A stretch of 64,000 bases of DNA, from NCBI GenBank assembly GCA_016703025.1, contig JADJCV010000004.1:372001-436000 (forward strand), read 5' to 3'. Below are positions 8,080-18,440 of the stretch, piece after piece. Under the pieces are notes generated by a model that did not search any database, was not told where the DNA came from, and saw only the letters and a list, made by a program, of their open reading frames with translations. This stretch comes from Candidatus Avedoeria danica. Lineage in GTDB: Bacteria > Chloroflexota > Anaerolineae > Epilineales > Epilineaceae. Each line of letters opens with the position of its first letter. The stretch's first letter is position 1. The position numbers and the translations under genes were made by a program.

Positions 8080-9906
8080 ATGACCGCCACTTTGCCCGTC
8101 CGCCGGGACGCCGACCCCGCAACGACATGGGACGTCGAGAGCGTGTTCCCGGACCGCGCTGCCTGGGAGCACGCGGTCGCAGGCGTCGAGGCGGCGCTGC
8201 CGGCCCTTGCGGCGTTCGCCGGAACGCTGGCCCACGGGCCGGCGCAGCTGCTGTCGTGCCTGACGGCGATGGAGGCGCTCGCCCGGCCGTTCGAGCGGGT
8301 CTGGCTGTACGCCAGCATGTTCGCGGCCGTGGATGCCGCCGACGCCGATGCGCTGGCGATGGTCGACCGAATGCGGTCGCTCGGCTCGCGCGTGGCCGGC
8401 GCGACCGCCTTTTACGAGCCCGAGGTCCTCGCGATCGAGCCGGCGCAGTTGCGCGACTGGGTGGCGCATGAGCCCGCCCTCGCGCCTTACGCGCACGGCT
8501 TCGATCGCCTGGAGCGCCGCCGGCCGCACGTCCGGTCGGCCGAAGTCGAAGCGGTGTTCGGTCAGATCAGCGACCCGTTCCGGACCGCATCCTCCGTCCA
8601 TTCCGTCCTCGCGAACGCCGAGCTTGCGTTCGCGCCGGCCGTGGGCGCCGACGGAACCCCGCACGCCGTGGCCCAGGGGACGATCGGCGCGCTCGTCACC
8701 CACCCGGATCGCGTCGTGCGTCGGACGGCGTACGAGAGCTACGCGGATGCGCACCTGGCGTGCAAGCAGACGATGGCCACGGCGCTGGCGGCCGGGATCA
8801 AGCAGGACGCGTTCTTTGCGGCGGCGCGCCGCTACCCCTCCAGTGTCGACGCTGCGTTGGCCCAGACCTTCGTGCCGCGCGACGTCTACGACAACCTGCT
8901 GGCCGCCTTCAGGGCCAACCTCCCTACGTGGCACCGCTACTTCCGCTGGCGGCGCGGCGCCCTCGGCCTGGACGCGCTTCATCCGTACGACATCAAGGCG
9001 CCGTTGACGGCCGCCCTGCCGGTCGTGCCGTACGCGCAGGCCGTGGAATGGATCATCGAGGGCATGCGACCGCTCGGGGACGACTATGTGGCCGTGATGG
9101 CCGAAGGGCTGACGACGGGCCGCTGGGTGGACATCTACCCGAACGTCGGCAAGCGCTCCGGCGCCTTCTCGACGGGCAGCTACGACACCCACCCGTTCAT
9201 CTTCATGAGCTACAACGACGACATCTTCAGCCTGAGCACGTTGGCCCACGAGATCGGGCACTCCATGCACTCCTATTACTCCCGGCGCACGCAGCCGTAC
9301 GCCACGGCGCGCTACGGCCTGTTCGCCGCCGAGGTCGCATCGAACTTCAACCAGGCGCTCGTGCGCGCCTGGCTGCTCGAGCACCAGCAGGCGCCGTCGT
9401 TCCAGTTGGCGCTGCTCGAGGAGGCGTTCAGCAACTTCCACCGCTACTTCTTCCTGATGCCCACGCTCGCCCGCTTCGAGCTGGCGCTGCACGAGCGCGC
9501 CGAGCGCGGCCAGCCGCTGAGTGCCGACGTCATGAACGGCCTGCTCGCCGACCTGTTCGAGGAAGGGTATGGCGGCGAGGTCGTCGTCGACCGCGATCGC
9601 GTCGGGATCACGTGGGCGCAGTTCCACACCCACCTCTACTCCAACTTCTACGTCTATCAGTACGCCACCGGCATCAGCGCCGCCAACGCGCTCGCCGAGC
9701 GCGTCCTCGGCGGTGTGCCCGGCGCGGTCGGGGCCTATCGCACGTTCCTTGGCGCGGGCGGCTCGGACTTCCCGCTCGCCCTCCTCGAGCGCGCCGGCGT
9801 CGACATGCGCTCCCGCGATCCGGTGGACGCCGCGTTTGCCGTGCTCGCGGACATGGTCGACCGCGTGGCCGTGTTGACCGCTGCGGCGCCGGGGCCGAAC
9901 GGCTGA
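8080..9906 (+). CDS. pepF: M3-family oligoendopeptidase F
   Basis: The 608-residue cytoplasmic zinc metallopeptidase has the length and layout of the M3B/PepF family: an all-helical N-terminal lobe followed by the catalytic domain. The zinc motif HEIGH occupies residues 390-394, with E391 as general base and H390/H394 as ligands; E418 in FAAEVASNFN is the expected third ligand. The conserved GAFSTG and YQYATGISAANAL segments are also present. AGGAG precedes the ATG by about eight bases. It is a single-gene unit between two hairpins. It should hydrolyse short peptides, for example from intracellular protein turnover. Confidence 0.95.
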   Translation: MTATLPVRRDADPATTWDVESVFPDRAAWEHAVAGVEAALPALAAFAGTLAHGPAQLLSCLTAMEALARPFERVWLYASMFAAVDAADADALAMVDRMRSLGSRVAGATAFYEPEVLAIEPAQLRDWVAHEPALAPYAHGFDRLERRRPHVRSAEVEAVFGQISDPFRTASSVHSVLANAELAFAPAVGADGTPHAVAQGTIGALVTHPDRVVRRTAYESYADAHLACKQTMATALAAGIKQDAFFAAARRYPSSVDAALAQTFVPRDVYDNLLAAFRANLPTWHRYFRWRRGALGLDALHPYDIKAPLTAALPVVPYAQAVEWIIEGMRPLGDDYVAVMAEGLTTGRWVDIYPNVGKRSGAFSTGSYDTHPFIFMSYNDDIFSLSTLAHEIGHSMHSYYSRRTQPYATARYGLFAAEVASNFNQALVRAWLLEHQQAPSFQLALLEEAFSNFHRYFFLMPTLARFELALHERAERGQPLSADVMNGLLADLFEEGYGGEVVVDRDRVGITWAQFHTHLYSNFYVYQYATGISAANALAERVLGGVPGAVGAYRTFLGAGGSDFPLALLERAGVDMRSRDPVDAAFAVLADMVDRVAVLTAAAPGPNG

Positions 9907-10006
9907 CGGCGTGGCGGAGCGCATGAGCGCGGCGTGAGCGGTGGTGCGGCGCGGCCGGGTGTCGCGCCGAAGCGCCCGACCGGCCACAATGAAGAGTTCG
10001 TGAGAA

Positions 10007-10025
10007 AGGGGCGCTCGGCGCCCTT
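10007..10025 (+). terminator. Weak hairpin after pepF
   Basis: GGCGC-TCG-GCGCC extended by three further pairs (one G-U) forms an eight-pair stem about 100 bp after the pepF stop. It is weak support for a terminator. Confidence 0.35.
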
Positions 10026-10054
10026 GAACGGCGCCGGCCGGCTGTCGGCGATGC

Positions 10055-10100
10055 CATAATCTGCGCCCTACCCCGTGACAACGCCCTGCCCCGTGACAAC
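10055..10100 (+). promoter_or_regulatory. -10-like box plus 18-bp tandem repeat before the MoxR operon
   Basis: CATAAT at 10055-10060 is followed by two head-to-tail copies of an 18-bp unit, GCCCTACCCCGTGACAAC (10065-10082), with one mismatch in copy two (10083-10100). The repeats fall in the presumed 5' leader, ending 34 bp before the start codon. Confidence 0.45.
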
Positions 10101-10134
10101 CTGTGCCGGGCGCAGTGCCGCTGAGGAGATCTCG

Positions 10135-11292
<1,158 letters not shown>

Positions 11293-11301
11293 GATCAGCC
11301 G

Positions 11302-12270
11302 GTGCCGCTCTTTCGCCGCCGTCCCGCCGCGCCTGCCCCTGAGGAGGCGCCGCAGCCCGTGCTGACGCCCGAGCTCATGCGCCAGATCCGGCGCATCGAG
11401 ATCCGGACGCGCCACCTCGTCGACCAGAGTTTCGGTGGCGAGTACCACTCCGTCTTCAAAGGCCGCGGCATGGCCTTCGACGAGGTGCGACCGTACCAGC
11501 CGGGCGACGAGGTCCGCACGATCGACTGGAACGTCACCGCCCGGACCGGCGAGCCCCACGTCAAGCGCTTCGTCGAGGAGCGCGAGCTGACCGTCCTCCT
11601 CGTCGTCGACGTGAGCGCCTCGTTCGACGTCGGAACACGCGGCCGTTTCAAACGCGACCTGGCCGCCGAGCTCGGCGCCGTCCTCGCGTTCGCCGCGACG
11701 ACGAACCACGACCGCGTCGGCCTTGTCCTGTTCTCCGACAAGGTGGAGCTGCTCGTCCCGCCGCGCAAGGGCCGCCGCCACGTGCTGCGCCTCGTGCGCG
11801 AGCTGCTCACGACACGCCCGACCGGCCGCGGCACGAACGTTCGCCTGGCGCTCGACACCGCCAACCGGGTCCTCGCCCGGCGCGGCATCATCTTCCTGAT
11901 CTCCGACTTCCAGACGGACATCGGCCGGTTCCGCACGACCCTCGCCGCCACGCGGCGCCGCCACGACCTCGTGGCCGTCGAGCTGACGGATCCGCTTGAG
12001 GCTGACATTCCGGCCGTCGGCCTGGTGCGCCTCGCGGATGCCGAGCACGGCACCCACGCGCTCGTCGACACGAGCAGCGGCCGCTGGCGCACCGCCCACG
12101 CCGCCGCCCGCGCCACTCACGCCGCCGCGCTCACCGCGGCGCTGCGCGACGGGGGCGTCGACCGGATCGCCGTCACGACCGGCGCCGACTATGCACCGGC
12201 CCTCGCTTCGTTCTTCCAACGCCGTGCGCGCACCCGCCGCCGTGCCGGCCGCCGCCGGTCGGCCGCATGA
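11302..12270 (+). CDS. DUF58 / VWA-like protein partner of MoxR
   Basis: The 322-residue protein carries the DUF58 hallmark YQPGDEVRTIDWNVTAR followed by HVKRFVEERE. A VWA-like core begins at LLVVDVSASFDVGT, giving a partial MIDAS, with DRVGLVLFSDKVE and FLISDFQTD downstream. The basic C-terminal tail is rich in Arg. It starts with GTG nine bases after the moxR stop and has only a weak ribosome site, suggesting translational coupling. No membrane segment is evident, so it is probably cytoplasmic and works with the MoxR ATPase on membrane-bound VWA proteins downstream. Confidence 0.9.
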   Translation: MPLFRRRPAAPAPEEAPQPVLTPELMRQIRRIEIRTRHLVDQSFGGEYHSVFKGRGMAFDEVRPYQPGDEVRTIDWNVTARTGEPHVKRFVEERELTVLLVVDVSASFDVGTRGRFKRDLAAELGAVLAFAATTNHDRVGLVLFSDKVELLVPPRKGRRHVLRLVRELLTTRPTGRGTNVRLALDTANRVLARRGIIFLISDFQTDIGRFRTTLAATRRRHDLVAVELTDPLEADIPAVGLVRLADAEHGTHALVDTSSGRWRTAHAAARATHAAALTAALRDGGVDRIAVTTGADYAPALASFFQRRARTRRRAGRRRSAA

Positions 12271-13502
12271 TCGGCCCACGCGTGCGTCCAACGGCGCCAT
12301 CCACCACAGGCGCTGAGCGAACGTGCGCCCGAGCGACGGCGCGCGTCGCGGTGGCCGTCGCGGCTGCCCTCGGGACCGCGTGCGCGCTGGGCGCCCTGCC
12401 GGCCGCCGGCCGCATCCCGGCCCAGGACGGCGCACCTGCCGCGTCCATCGAGCTCGCGACCGCGGCGCCGACGGTCGGCGACCGGATCGCGTTCGACGTG
12501 CGCGTGATCCATCCGGCCGGCTCGACGATCGTCTGGCCCGAGTTGAAGGGGCGATGGGGGCCGTTCGAGGTCCTCGCCATCGGGCCGCGGCGCGTTCGGG
12601 ATGGCACCGCGGCCCCGGGCGGCATGGTCGTCATCGAGCACCGCGTGATCACGGCAACGGCGTTCACGACGGGCACCCTCCAAACGCCTCTCCTCCGCCT
12701 GACGGCCGTCGATGCGGGCGGCGCGACACAGACGATCGTCGCCGCGCCGATCGACGTCGTGATCCGTTCCGTCCTCGATCCCAACGACGCGGCGCCGCGC
12801 GGCCCGCGCGGCCCGGTCGAGCTGCCGATGCCGGGCCGCTGGCCGCTCATCCTCGGTGCGCTCAGCGTCGTCGGTGCCCTGATCACGCTGCTCGTCTGGG
12901 CGCTGCGGCGCTTGTTCCGGCGGCAGGCGCCCGCCGCGGCGGAGCATGCGCCGGTCCACGATTTCCGCTCGCCCCTCGACCTGGCGACCGCCGAGTTGGA
13001 CGACCTCGCCGCCGCCGACCTGCCGGCGCGCGGCCGGGTCATCGAGCACTACACCCGCCTCGCCGACACGCTCCGGCTGTTCGTCGAGCGCACGTACCAC
13101 GTGCCGGCCCTCGAGCGCACGACGCCCGAGCTTGCCGCGGCCTTCGGCCCGCCGGGCACGCGGGACGTAGAGGTCGAGCCGCTTCTGGCCGTGCTCAGCG
13201 ACGCCGACCTCGTGAAGTTCGCCCGGATCATCCCCGACGCCGCCACCGCGCGTGACTCGCTGGCCGACGCGCGCGCGCTGCTCGGCGGGCTGTGGGGCGC
13301 GGCCGAGCGGCGGCGGATCGCCGCCGAGGCGGCGGCCGCGCGGGCGGCGCTGCCGTACGATGGGTCCGATTCGCCGCACGACGGCCGTCCATCGTCCGGC
13401 GCGGCGGCCGACGGCGACCCATGGCCGTTGCCCGCCGCCGACCCCGTTTCGTCGCCTGACCCCGAGCCCTTCTCTTCCCCCGGCGACGAGGCGACGACGT
13501 GA
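12267..13502 (+). CDS. BatD/DUF4381-like membrane protein of the MoxR-Bat operon
   Basis: The 411-residue protein has an N-terminal export segment (about residues 22-46) and an extracytoplasmic beta-rich domain with TVGDRIAFDVRVIHPAG, typical of BatD-like proteins. A transmembrane helix lies around residues 190-213 (ILGALSVVGALITLLVWAL), followed by a cytoplasmic helical domain containing IEHYTRLADTLRLFVERTY. Its ATG overlaps the previous stop by four bases and its stop overlaps the next GTG. The low-complexity C-terminal tail (Pro/Asp/Ser) has no recognisable domain. I infer a structural or signalling subunit of the Bat complex. Confidence 0.8.
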   Translation: MIGPRVRPTAPSTTGAERTCARATARVAVAVAAALGTACALGALPAAGRIPAQDGAPAASIELATAAPTVGDRIAFDVRVIHPAGSTIVWPELKGRWGPFEVLAIGPRRVRDGTAAPGGMVVIEHRVITATAFTTGTLQTPLLRLTAVDAGGATQTIVAAPIDVVIRSVLDPNDAAPRGPRGPVELPMPGRWPLILGALSVVGALITLLVWALRRLFRRQAPAAAEHAPVHDFRSPLDLATAELDDLAAADLPARGRVIEHYTRLADTLRLFVERTYHVPALERTTPELAAAFGPPGTRDVEVEPLLAVLSDADLVKFARIIPDAATARDSLADARALLGGLWGAAERRRIAAEAAAARAALPYDGSDSPHDGRPSSGAAADGDPWPLPAADPVSSPDPEPFSSPGDEATT

Positions 13503-14527
13503 GCACGTTCCGGTTCGCCTCGCCCGAGGCGCTCGTGCTGCTGCTGGCCGTGCCGTTGCTGGCACTCGCCCCGCGCTGGCGCCGGCGCCGCACGGGCGTC
13601 GATGCCGCGGCCGCGCTACGCGTCGCGAGCACGGCGGCGGTCGGGCGGGCCAGTGCGGCGGCCGGGCATTCGCTGCGGCAGCGTCTTTACACGCTGCTCG
13701 GGCCGGTGCGCCTCGTCGCGCTCGCGCTGGCGGTCATCGCCCTGGCGCGGCCACAGAGCGGGCAGGCGCGCGAGACGATCCAAGGCGAGGGCATCGACAT
13801 CGCGCTGGCGCTCGACATCAGCGGCAGCATGGCGGCGCTGGACTTCGAGCCGGACAACCGGCTGGCAGCGGCCAAGGCCGTCATCAAGGAGTTCGTGGAG
13901 AGCCGGCAGTACGATCGGCTCGGCCTGGTCGTGTTCGCGCGCGAGGCGTTCGATCAGTGCCCGATCACGGTCGACCACAGTGTCCTCCTGCGCCAGCTCG
14001 ACCAGGTAAAACTGTCGACCGAGCTCGGGATCGAGGACGGCACGGCGATCGGCCTTGGTCTGGCGAACGCGGCGGCGATGCTCAAGGACCAGCAGGCGAA
14101 GAGCAAGATCATCGTCCTCCTCACGGACGGCGTGAACAACGTCGGCCAGATCGATCCGCTCACGGCGGCCGAGGCGGCGCGGGCCCTGGGCATCAAGGTC
14201 TACACGATCGCCGCCGCCCGGAGCGGCCAGGTGCCGGTGCCGGTCGACGGGTTCTTCGGGCCGCGCGTGGCCTATCAGGAGAGCCAGATCGACGAGGAGA
14301 CGCTGCGCGCGATCGCGGACGCCACGGGCGGTGCGTTCTTCCGGGCGCAGGACACGGCCGCGCTGCGGGAGATCTACGCGCAGATCGACAAGCTCGAGAA
14401 GTCGACGGTGGAGTTGCGGCAGTGGACGCGCTATCGCGAGCTGTTCGCGTGGTGGCTCGGCCCGGCGCTGGCGCTGTGGTGCCTCGAGCTCGTGCTGCGC
14501 CGCACGGCGCTGCGCACGCTGCCCTGA
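13499..14527 (+). CDS. batA: VWA-domain membrane protein, BatA-like
   Basis: The 342-residue protein has the BatA layout: a helix at residues 8-25, a second helix at about 67-84, an extracytoplasmic VWA domain and a C-terminal helix (about 318-334). The MIDAS metal site is complete: DISGS at 106-110, the conserved Thr in EDGTAIGLGL and Asp in LLTDGVNNVG. Such sites bind Mg2+ and a protein partner. The GTG start overlaps the preceding stop (GTGA). In Bat/aerotolerance systems, BatA and BatB form a membrane complex acted on by MoxR; the molecular function is still poorly defined. Confidence 0.9.
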   Translation: MSTFRFASPEALVLLLAVPLLALAPRWRRRRTGVDAAAALRVASTAAVGRASAAAGHSLRQRLYTLLGPVRLVALALAVIALARPQSGQARETIQGEGIDIALALDISGSMAALDFEPDNRLAAAKAVIKEFVESRQYDRLGLVVFAREAFDQCPITVDHSVLLRQLDQVKLSTELGIEDGTAIGLGLANAAAMLKDQQAKSKIIVLLTDGVNNVGQIDPLTAAEAARALGIKVYTIAAARSGQVPVPVDGFFGPRVAYQESQIDEETLRAIADATGGAFFRAQDTAALREIYAQIDKLEKSTVELRQWTRYRELFAWWLGPALALWCLELVLRRTALRTLP

Positions 14528-14541
14528 CAAAGGTTGAAGCG

Positions 14542-16503
14542 ATGACGTTTGCCCGTCCGATGCTCCTGTGGCTGCTCGCGCTCGTCCCGCTGGCCGTGCT
14601 GCTGCTGTTGGCCTCCGCCCGCAGCCGCACCCGCGCGCTCCACCGCCTCGGCGACCCGGCGCTGATCGCCCGCCTCAGCTCCGCCGCCGATGCGAACGCG
14701 CGGCGGGTGCGCGACGCGCTCTGGCCGGTGGCGCTGGCGCTCGCCATCGTCGCGCTGGCGCGGCCGCAGTGGGGGCGGGCGGTGCAGGTTGTCCAGCAGC
14801 AGGGCAACCAGGTCATCGTCGTGCTCGACGTCTCGACGAGCATGTTGGCCCAGGACATCAAGCCGGATCGGCTGTCGCGCGCCAAGGCCGAGATCGGCCG
14901 GCTGTTCGAGCTGCTCCAAGGCGACGAGGTCGGCCTTGTGCTGTTTGCCGGCGCCAGCTTCGTCCAGCTCCCGCTCACGAGCGACTATGCCACCGCCCGC
15001 GGCTTCCTCGATTCCGCCCAGCCGGCCGTCATTTCCCGCCCCGGCACCGAGATCGCCGACGCGCTCCGCACGGCGCTGACCGCGTTCGACATGCGCCGAG
15101 AGGGCGGCAAGGCCGTCTTCCTCATCACGGACGGCGAGGACCACGCCGCCGACCCGCAAGCCGCCGCCGACGAGGCACGCGACGCAGGTGTGAAGATCTT
15201 CGCCGTCGGCTACGGCTCGCCGGTCGGCGAGCGCGTGCCGCAGCTGGACGCGGCCGGCAATGTCGTCGGCTGGAAGGTCGACGCGGCCGGCCAGCCCGTG
15301 ATCTCGCGTCTGGCGGAGCGCCCGCTGGAGCGCCTTGCGGCCACGACCGGCGGCTCGTACTGGCGTGCCGGGGTCGCGGGCGGTGCGGTCGACGGCCTGC
15401 TCGCCGCCCTTGACGGCATGCAGCGCGGTACGAGCGAGGGCCGGATCGAGACGTCGCGCGTCGAGCGCTTCCAGCTGTTCCTGCTCATCGCCGTGCTCCT
15501 CATGGTCGTCGCGGAAGCGTGGCCGTTCCTCGGCCGCGGCGCCATGGCGGGCACGCGAGCGCGGGACCGCGGCCCGGCGGCACCCACCGACGCCGTTGGC
15601 CGCCGCGCCCGCCCCGCTGCGCCGACCCTCGCCTTCGTGCTCATGCTCGGGCCGCTCGCCGCGGGCTGCGCCCCGAACGTCGCGGCCGACGTGCGCGCCG
15701 GCAACGAGGCGCTGGCCGCCGGCGACACGAAAGCGGCCGCCGCCCACTACGCCGCCGCCGCCGACGCCGCGCCCGAGCGCCCCGAGCCGGCATACGACCT
15801 CGGCGTGGCGCGCCTGGTCGACGGCGACTTCGGCAGCGCCCGGCGTGACTTCGAGCGTGCCCTCGTCGGAGCGACGGGCGATCTGGCGGCGATGGCGTGG
15901 TACAACCTCGGCACCGCCGCGCTCATGGCCGGCGAACTCGACGTCGCGATCGACGCCCTCTCCGAGGTGCTGCGCACGGCGCCCGATGATGGTGACGCCA
16001 AGCACAACCTCGAGCTCGCGCTGGCGGCGCGGAACACGGCCCAGTCGCAGTCCGAGGCGGAAGACGAACGGAAGGCCGAGGGTCAGGAAGGGCAGCAGTC
16101 GTCCGACGGGCAGAGCCGGCCCGGCGAGGAACAAGGGGACGGTCAAGAGCCCGGCAGCGGCGACGAAGAGGGATCCCAATCGTCAGCGAGCGGTCCCGGT
16201 ACCGGCACGCCGGGCGCGACGGGCACGCCGGCGGCGGGCGACGAGCAGGCGAGCGCCGGCGCCGGCGGCACGAGCACCGCGATGGCGCAGGCGCGCCGCA
16301 CGCCCGGCGCGGGCAGCGACCGGACGAGCGGCACGCCGGCCGCCGGCCAGGCCGGCGGCAAGACCGGGGGAGCGTCGGCCCAGATGACGCAGGACGAGGC
16401 GCGGCGATTGCTCGAAGCGATCGGCGGGCGGGCGCGGACGCTGGGCGAGGTGCTGCGGATGCGGCTGATGGCGCCGGGCAACCCGCCGGAGCAGGACTGG
16501 TGA
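14542..16503 (+). CDS. batB: BatB-like VWA protein fused to a BatC-like TPR domain
   Basis: The 653-residue protein joins two usually separate units. Residues 1-330 are a second BatA/BatB-type VWA protein: two N-terminal helices, MIDAS DVSTS at 96-100, LITDGEDH downstream and a closing helix near 313-330. Residues from about 345 form a new segment with an export-like hydrophobic stretch and an internal lipobox LGPLAAGC (C376). Tetratricopeptide repeats follow (about 380-490), then a long Ser/Gly/Glu/Gln low-complexity region and a short conserved tail (DEARRLLEAI). The ATG is 14 bases after batA. The internal lipobox raises the possibility that the BatC part was once a separate lipoprotein. 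Confidence 0.85.
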   Translation: MTFARPMLLWLLALVPLAVLLLLASARSRTRALHRLGDPALIARLSSAADANARRVRDALWPVALALAIVALARPQWGRAVQVVQQQGNQVIVVLDVSTSMLAQDIKPDRLSRAKAEIGRLFELLQGDEVGLVLFAGASFVQLPLTSDYATARGFLDSAQPAVISRPGTEIADALRTALTAFDMRREGGKAVFLITDGEDHAADPQAAADEARDAGVKIFAVGYGSPVGERVPQLDAAGNVVGWKVDAAGQPVISRLAERPLERLAATTGGSYWRAGVAGGAVDGLLAALDGMQRGTSEGRIETSRVERFQLFLLIAVLLMVVAEAWPFLGRGAMAGTRARDRGPAAPTDAVGRRARPAAPTLAFVLMLGPLAAGCAPNVAADVRAGNEALAAGDTKAAAAHYAAAADAAPERPEPAYDLGVARLVDGDFGSARRDFERALVGATGDLAAMAWYNLGTAALMAGELDVAIDALSEVLRTAPDDGDAKHNLELALAARNTAQSQSEAEDERKAEGQEGQQSSDGQSRPGEEQGDGQEPGSGDEEGSQSSASGPGTGTPGATGTPAAGDEQASAGAGGTSTAMAQARRTPGAGSDRTSGTPAAGQAGGKTGGASAQMTQDEARRLLEAIGGRARTLGEVLRMRLMAPGNPPEQDW

Positions 16504-18440
16504 CGGCGCGCCCGACCCGGCGCGCGCTCGCGGCCTGCGCTTGGACGCTGCTCGTCCTCGCCGTCGCGCCGCCCGCGAACGCCCAGCCCCCCAGCGACCC
16601 GTCAGCAGCAGCCCCGACGCCTGCTGCGCCGAGCCCGATCTCGGCGTCCGTCGACAGGACGACACTCTCGACGGACGACACGCTCCGCCTGCGCGTCGAG
16701 GTGAACGCCGACACCATGCAGCTCTCGCAGCTGCAGCAGCCCGTGTTCGAAGGCTTCGCGATCGTCGGCAGCACGAGCAGTTCCAACCTGGCGATGATCA
16801 ACGGCGTGCCCTCGTTCCAGCTCGGCTACGACTACGCGCTCCAGCCGATGCGATCCGGCGACCTTGTCGTCCCGTCGTTCAGCATCGACATCAACGGCCA
16901 AACGTACCGCACCGACCCGATCCCGATCACCGTCACAGTCGGCACCCAGCCGACGGTGTCGCCCGCGCAGGCCGCGCCCGGTGCGGTGGCGCCCGGCGAG
17001 CGGTTCTTCATCACTGCCGGCGTCGACAAGCCGGACGCCTGGATCGGCGAGCAGATCGTCTACACCTTCCGCCTCTTCCAAGCCGCCAACCTCGGCCAGC
17101 AGCCGTCGTACGGCGCGCCGCCGTTCACCGGCTTCTGGCAGCGCCGCGAGTCAAGCCAGCGCTCGGACCGCGTCCTCGTCGGCGATCGCCTCTATCTGGT
17201 GACGGACCTCGACACCTATCTCTTTCCGACCCGCAGCGGCGACATCGAGATCCCGCCCGCCCGACTTTCGCTCGTCGGAGACCTGAGCGATGCCCGCAAC
17301 CGCCTGACGACGGAGCCGATCACCGTCCGCGTCCGTCCGCTGCCCGCCGGCGCGCCCCCCTCGTTCGGCGGCGCCGTCGGCCGCTATGGCCTCGCCGCGT
17401 CCGCCGCCCCGACCGACGTGGCGGTCGACGAGCCCGTCCGCCTGACGCTGACGCTCAGCGGCGAGGGCAACGTCGAGACCGCACCCGACCCCGCCTGGCC
17501 GGAGCTCGTCGGCTGGCAGTCCTATGACGACGGCCAGACGCAAGCCGTCGAGGCGCGTGATGGCCGGATCATCGGCCAGCGGACGTGGCGGCGGCTGTAC
17601 GTCCCGTCGCGGCCCGGCCCGGCGCAACTGCCCGCCGTGCGCTATGCCTACTTCGACCCGCAGCGCGGCAGCTACGCCGTGGCCGAGACGGCCCCGATCG
17701 ATGTGCGCGTCCGACCGGCCTCGAACGCCGGCGCCGCCGCGCCCGCGGCGACGGATCCCGCGGACCGCGCTGCACCTGTGGACGCCGGCGTCGTGCCCGT
17801 ACCCGACACGTCCCGCTGGCGCACGGATGCCCCGCTGCTGGAACCCGTCGTCCCCCCGCCGGGCGCACGGACCGGCCCGGGCGTCCTCGGCCGCGCCGTG
17901 CCGGGTCGTGTCACGCGGCTGGGCTACTGGCTGCTCTGGTTCGGCCCGTTTGTCGTCATCGCGCTCGACATCGGCCGCTTGCGGCGGGCGCGCCGGCGGG
18001 CCGCGCAGCGCAACGCGCACGGCGCACGGGTACACGCCGCCGCCGACGCGGCCCGCCGTGAGATGGTCGCGGCATCCTCCTCCGGCGCCGTCCCGGCCGT
18101 GGCGCTCGCCGACGCGGTGCGGGCCGTGCTGGCGGCGGCCATCGGCCCGCGCGTGTCCGGTGTCGCGCACGATGCGCTGTTGCCGCTGCTGGAAACGAGC
18201 GGCATCGGGTCGGCGCTCGCCCGGCGGGCTGTCGAGGCGCTCACGCTCGGCGACGCCGCTGCATGGCGACCCGCCGGCTTCGAGGTCGCCGAGGGACGGG
18301 AGGTTGCCGAAGGGCAACCGGTCGCCGAGGGACAGGAGCCGCGCGCAAGCGGGCGCAAGGGCCGCACGGCTGCCGCCGATGCCGACGCGCTCATCGCGGC
18401 GCTGGCTGCGGCGTTGGCACGGGGGGAGGGCGGGCGATGA
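16500..18440 (+). CDS. batD: BatD-family membrane protein (oxygen tolerance protein)
   Basis: The 646-residue protein has a signal peptide (residues 1-28), repeated extracytoplasmic beta-sandwich domains and the characteristic BatD segments ISASVDRTTLSTDDTLRLRVEV, ITVTVGTQPTVSP and WRRLYVPSRPGPAQLPAVRYAYF. A transmembrane helix lies at about 474-495. A cytoplasmic helical tail follows, containing the short repeat EVAEGREVAEGQPVAEGQEP. The GTG start overlaps the batB stop by four bases and its stop overlaps the next ATG. It would display its large domain outside the membrane as part of the Bat complex. Confidence 0.9.
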   Translation: MTARPTRRALAACAWTLLVLAVAPPANAQPPSDPSAAAPTPAAPSPISASVDRTTLSTDDTLRLRVEVNADTMQLSQLQQPVFEGFAIVGSTSSSNLAMINGVPSFQLGYDYALQPMRSGDLVVPSFSIDINGQTYRTDPIPITVTVGTQPTVSPAQAAPGAVAPGERFFITAGVDKPDAWIGEQIVYTFRLFQAANLGQQPSYGAPPFTGFWQRRESSQRSDRVLVGDRLYLVTDLDTYLFPTRSGDIEIPPARLSLVGDLSDARNRLTTEPITVRVRPLPAGAPPSFGGAVGRYGLAASAAPTDVAVDEPVRLTLTLSGEGNVETAPDPAWPELVGWQSYDDGQTQAVEARDGRIIGQRTWRRLYVPSRPGPAQLPAVRYAYFDPQRGSYAVAETAPIDVRVRPASNAGAAAPAATDPADRAAPVDAGVVPVPDTSRWRTDAPLLEPVVPPPGARTGPGVLGRAVPGRVTRLGYWLLWFGPFVVIALDIGRLRRARRRAAQRNAHGARVHAAADAARREMVAASSSGAVPAVALADAVRAVLAAAIGPRVSGVAHDALLPLLETSGIGSALARRAVEALTLGDAAAWRPAGFEVAEGREVAEGQPVAEGQEPRASGRKGRTAAADADALIAALAAALARGEGGR

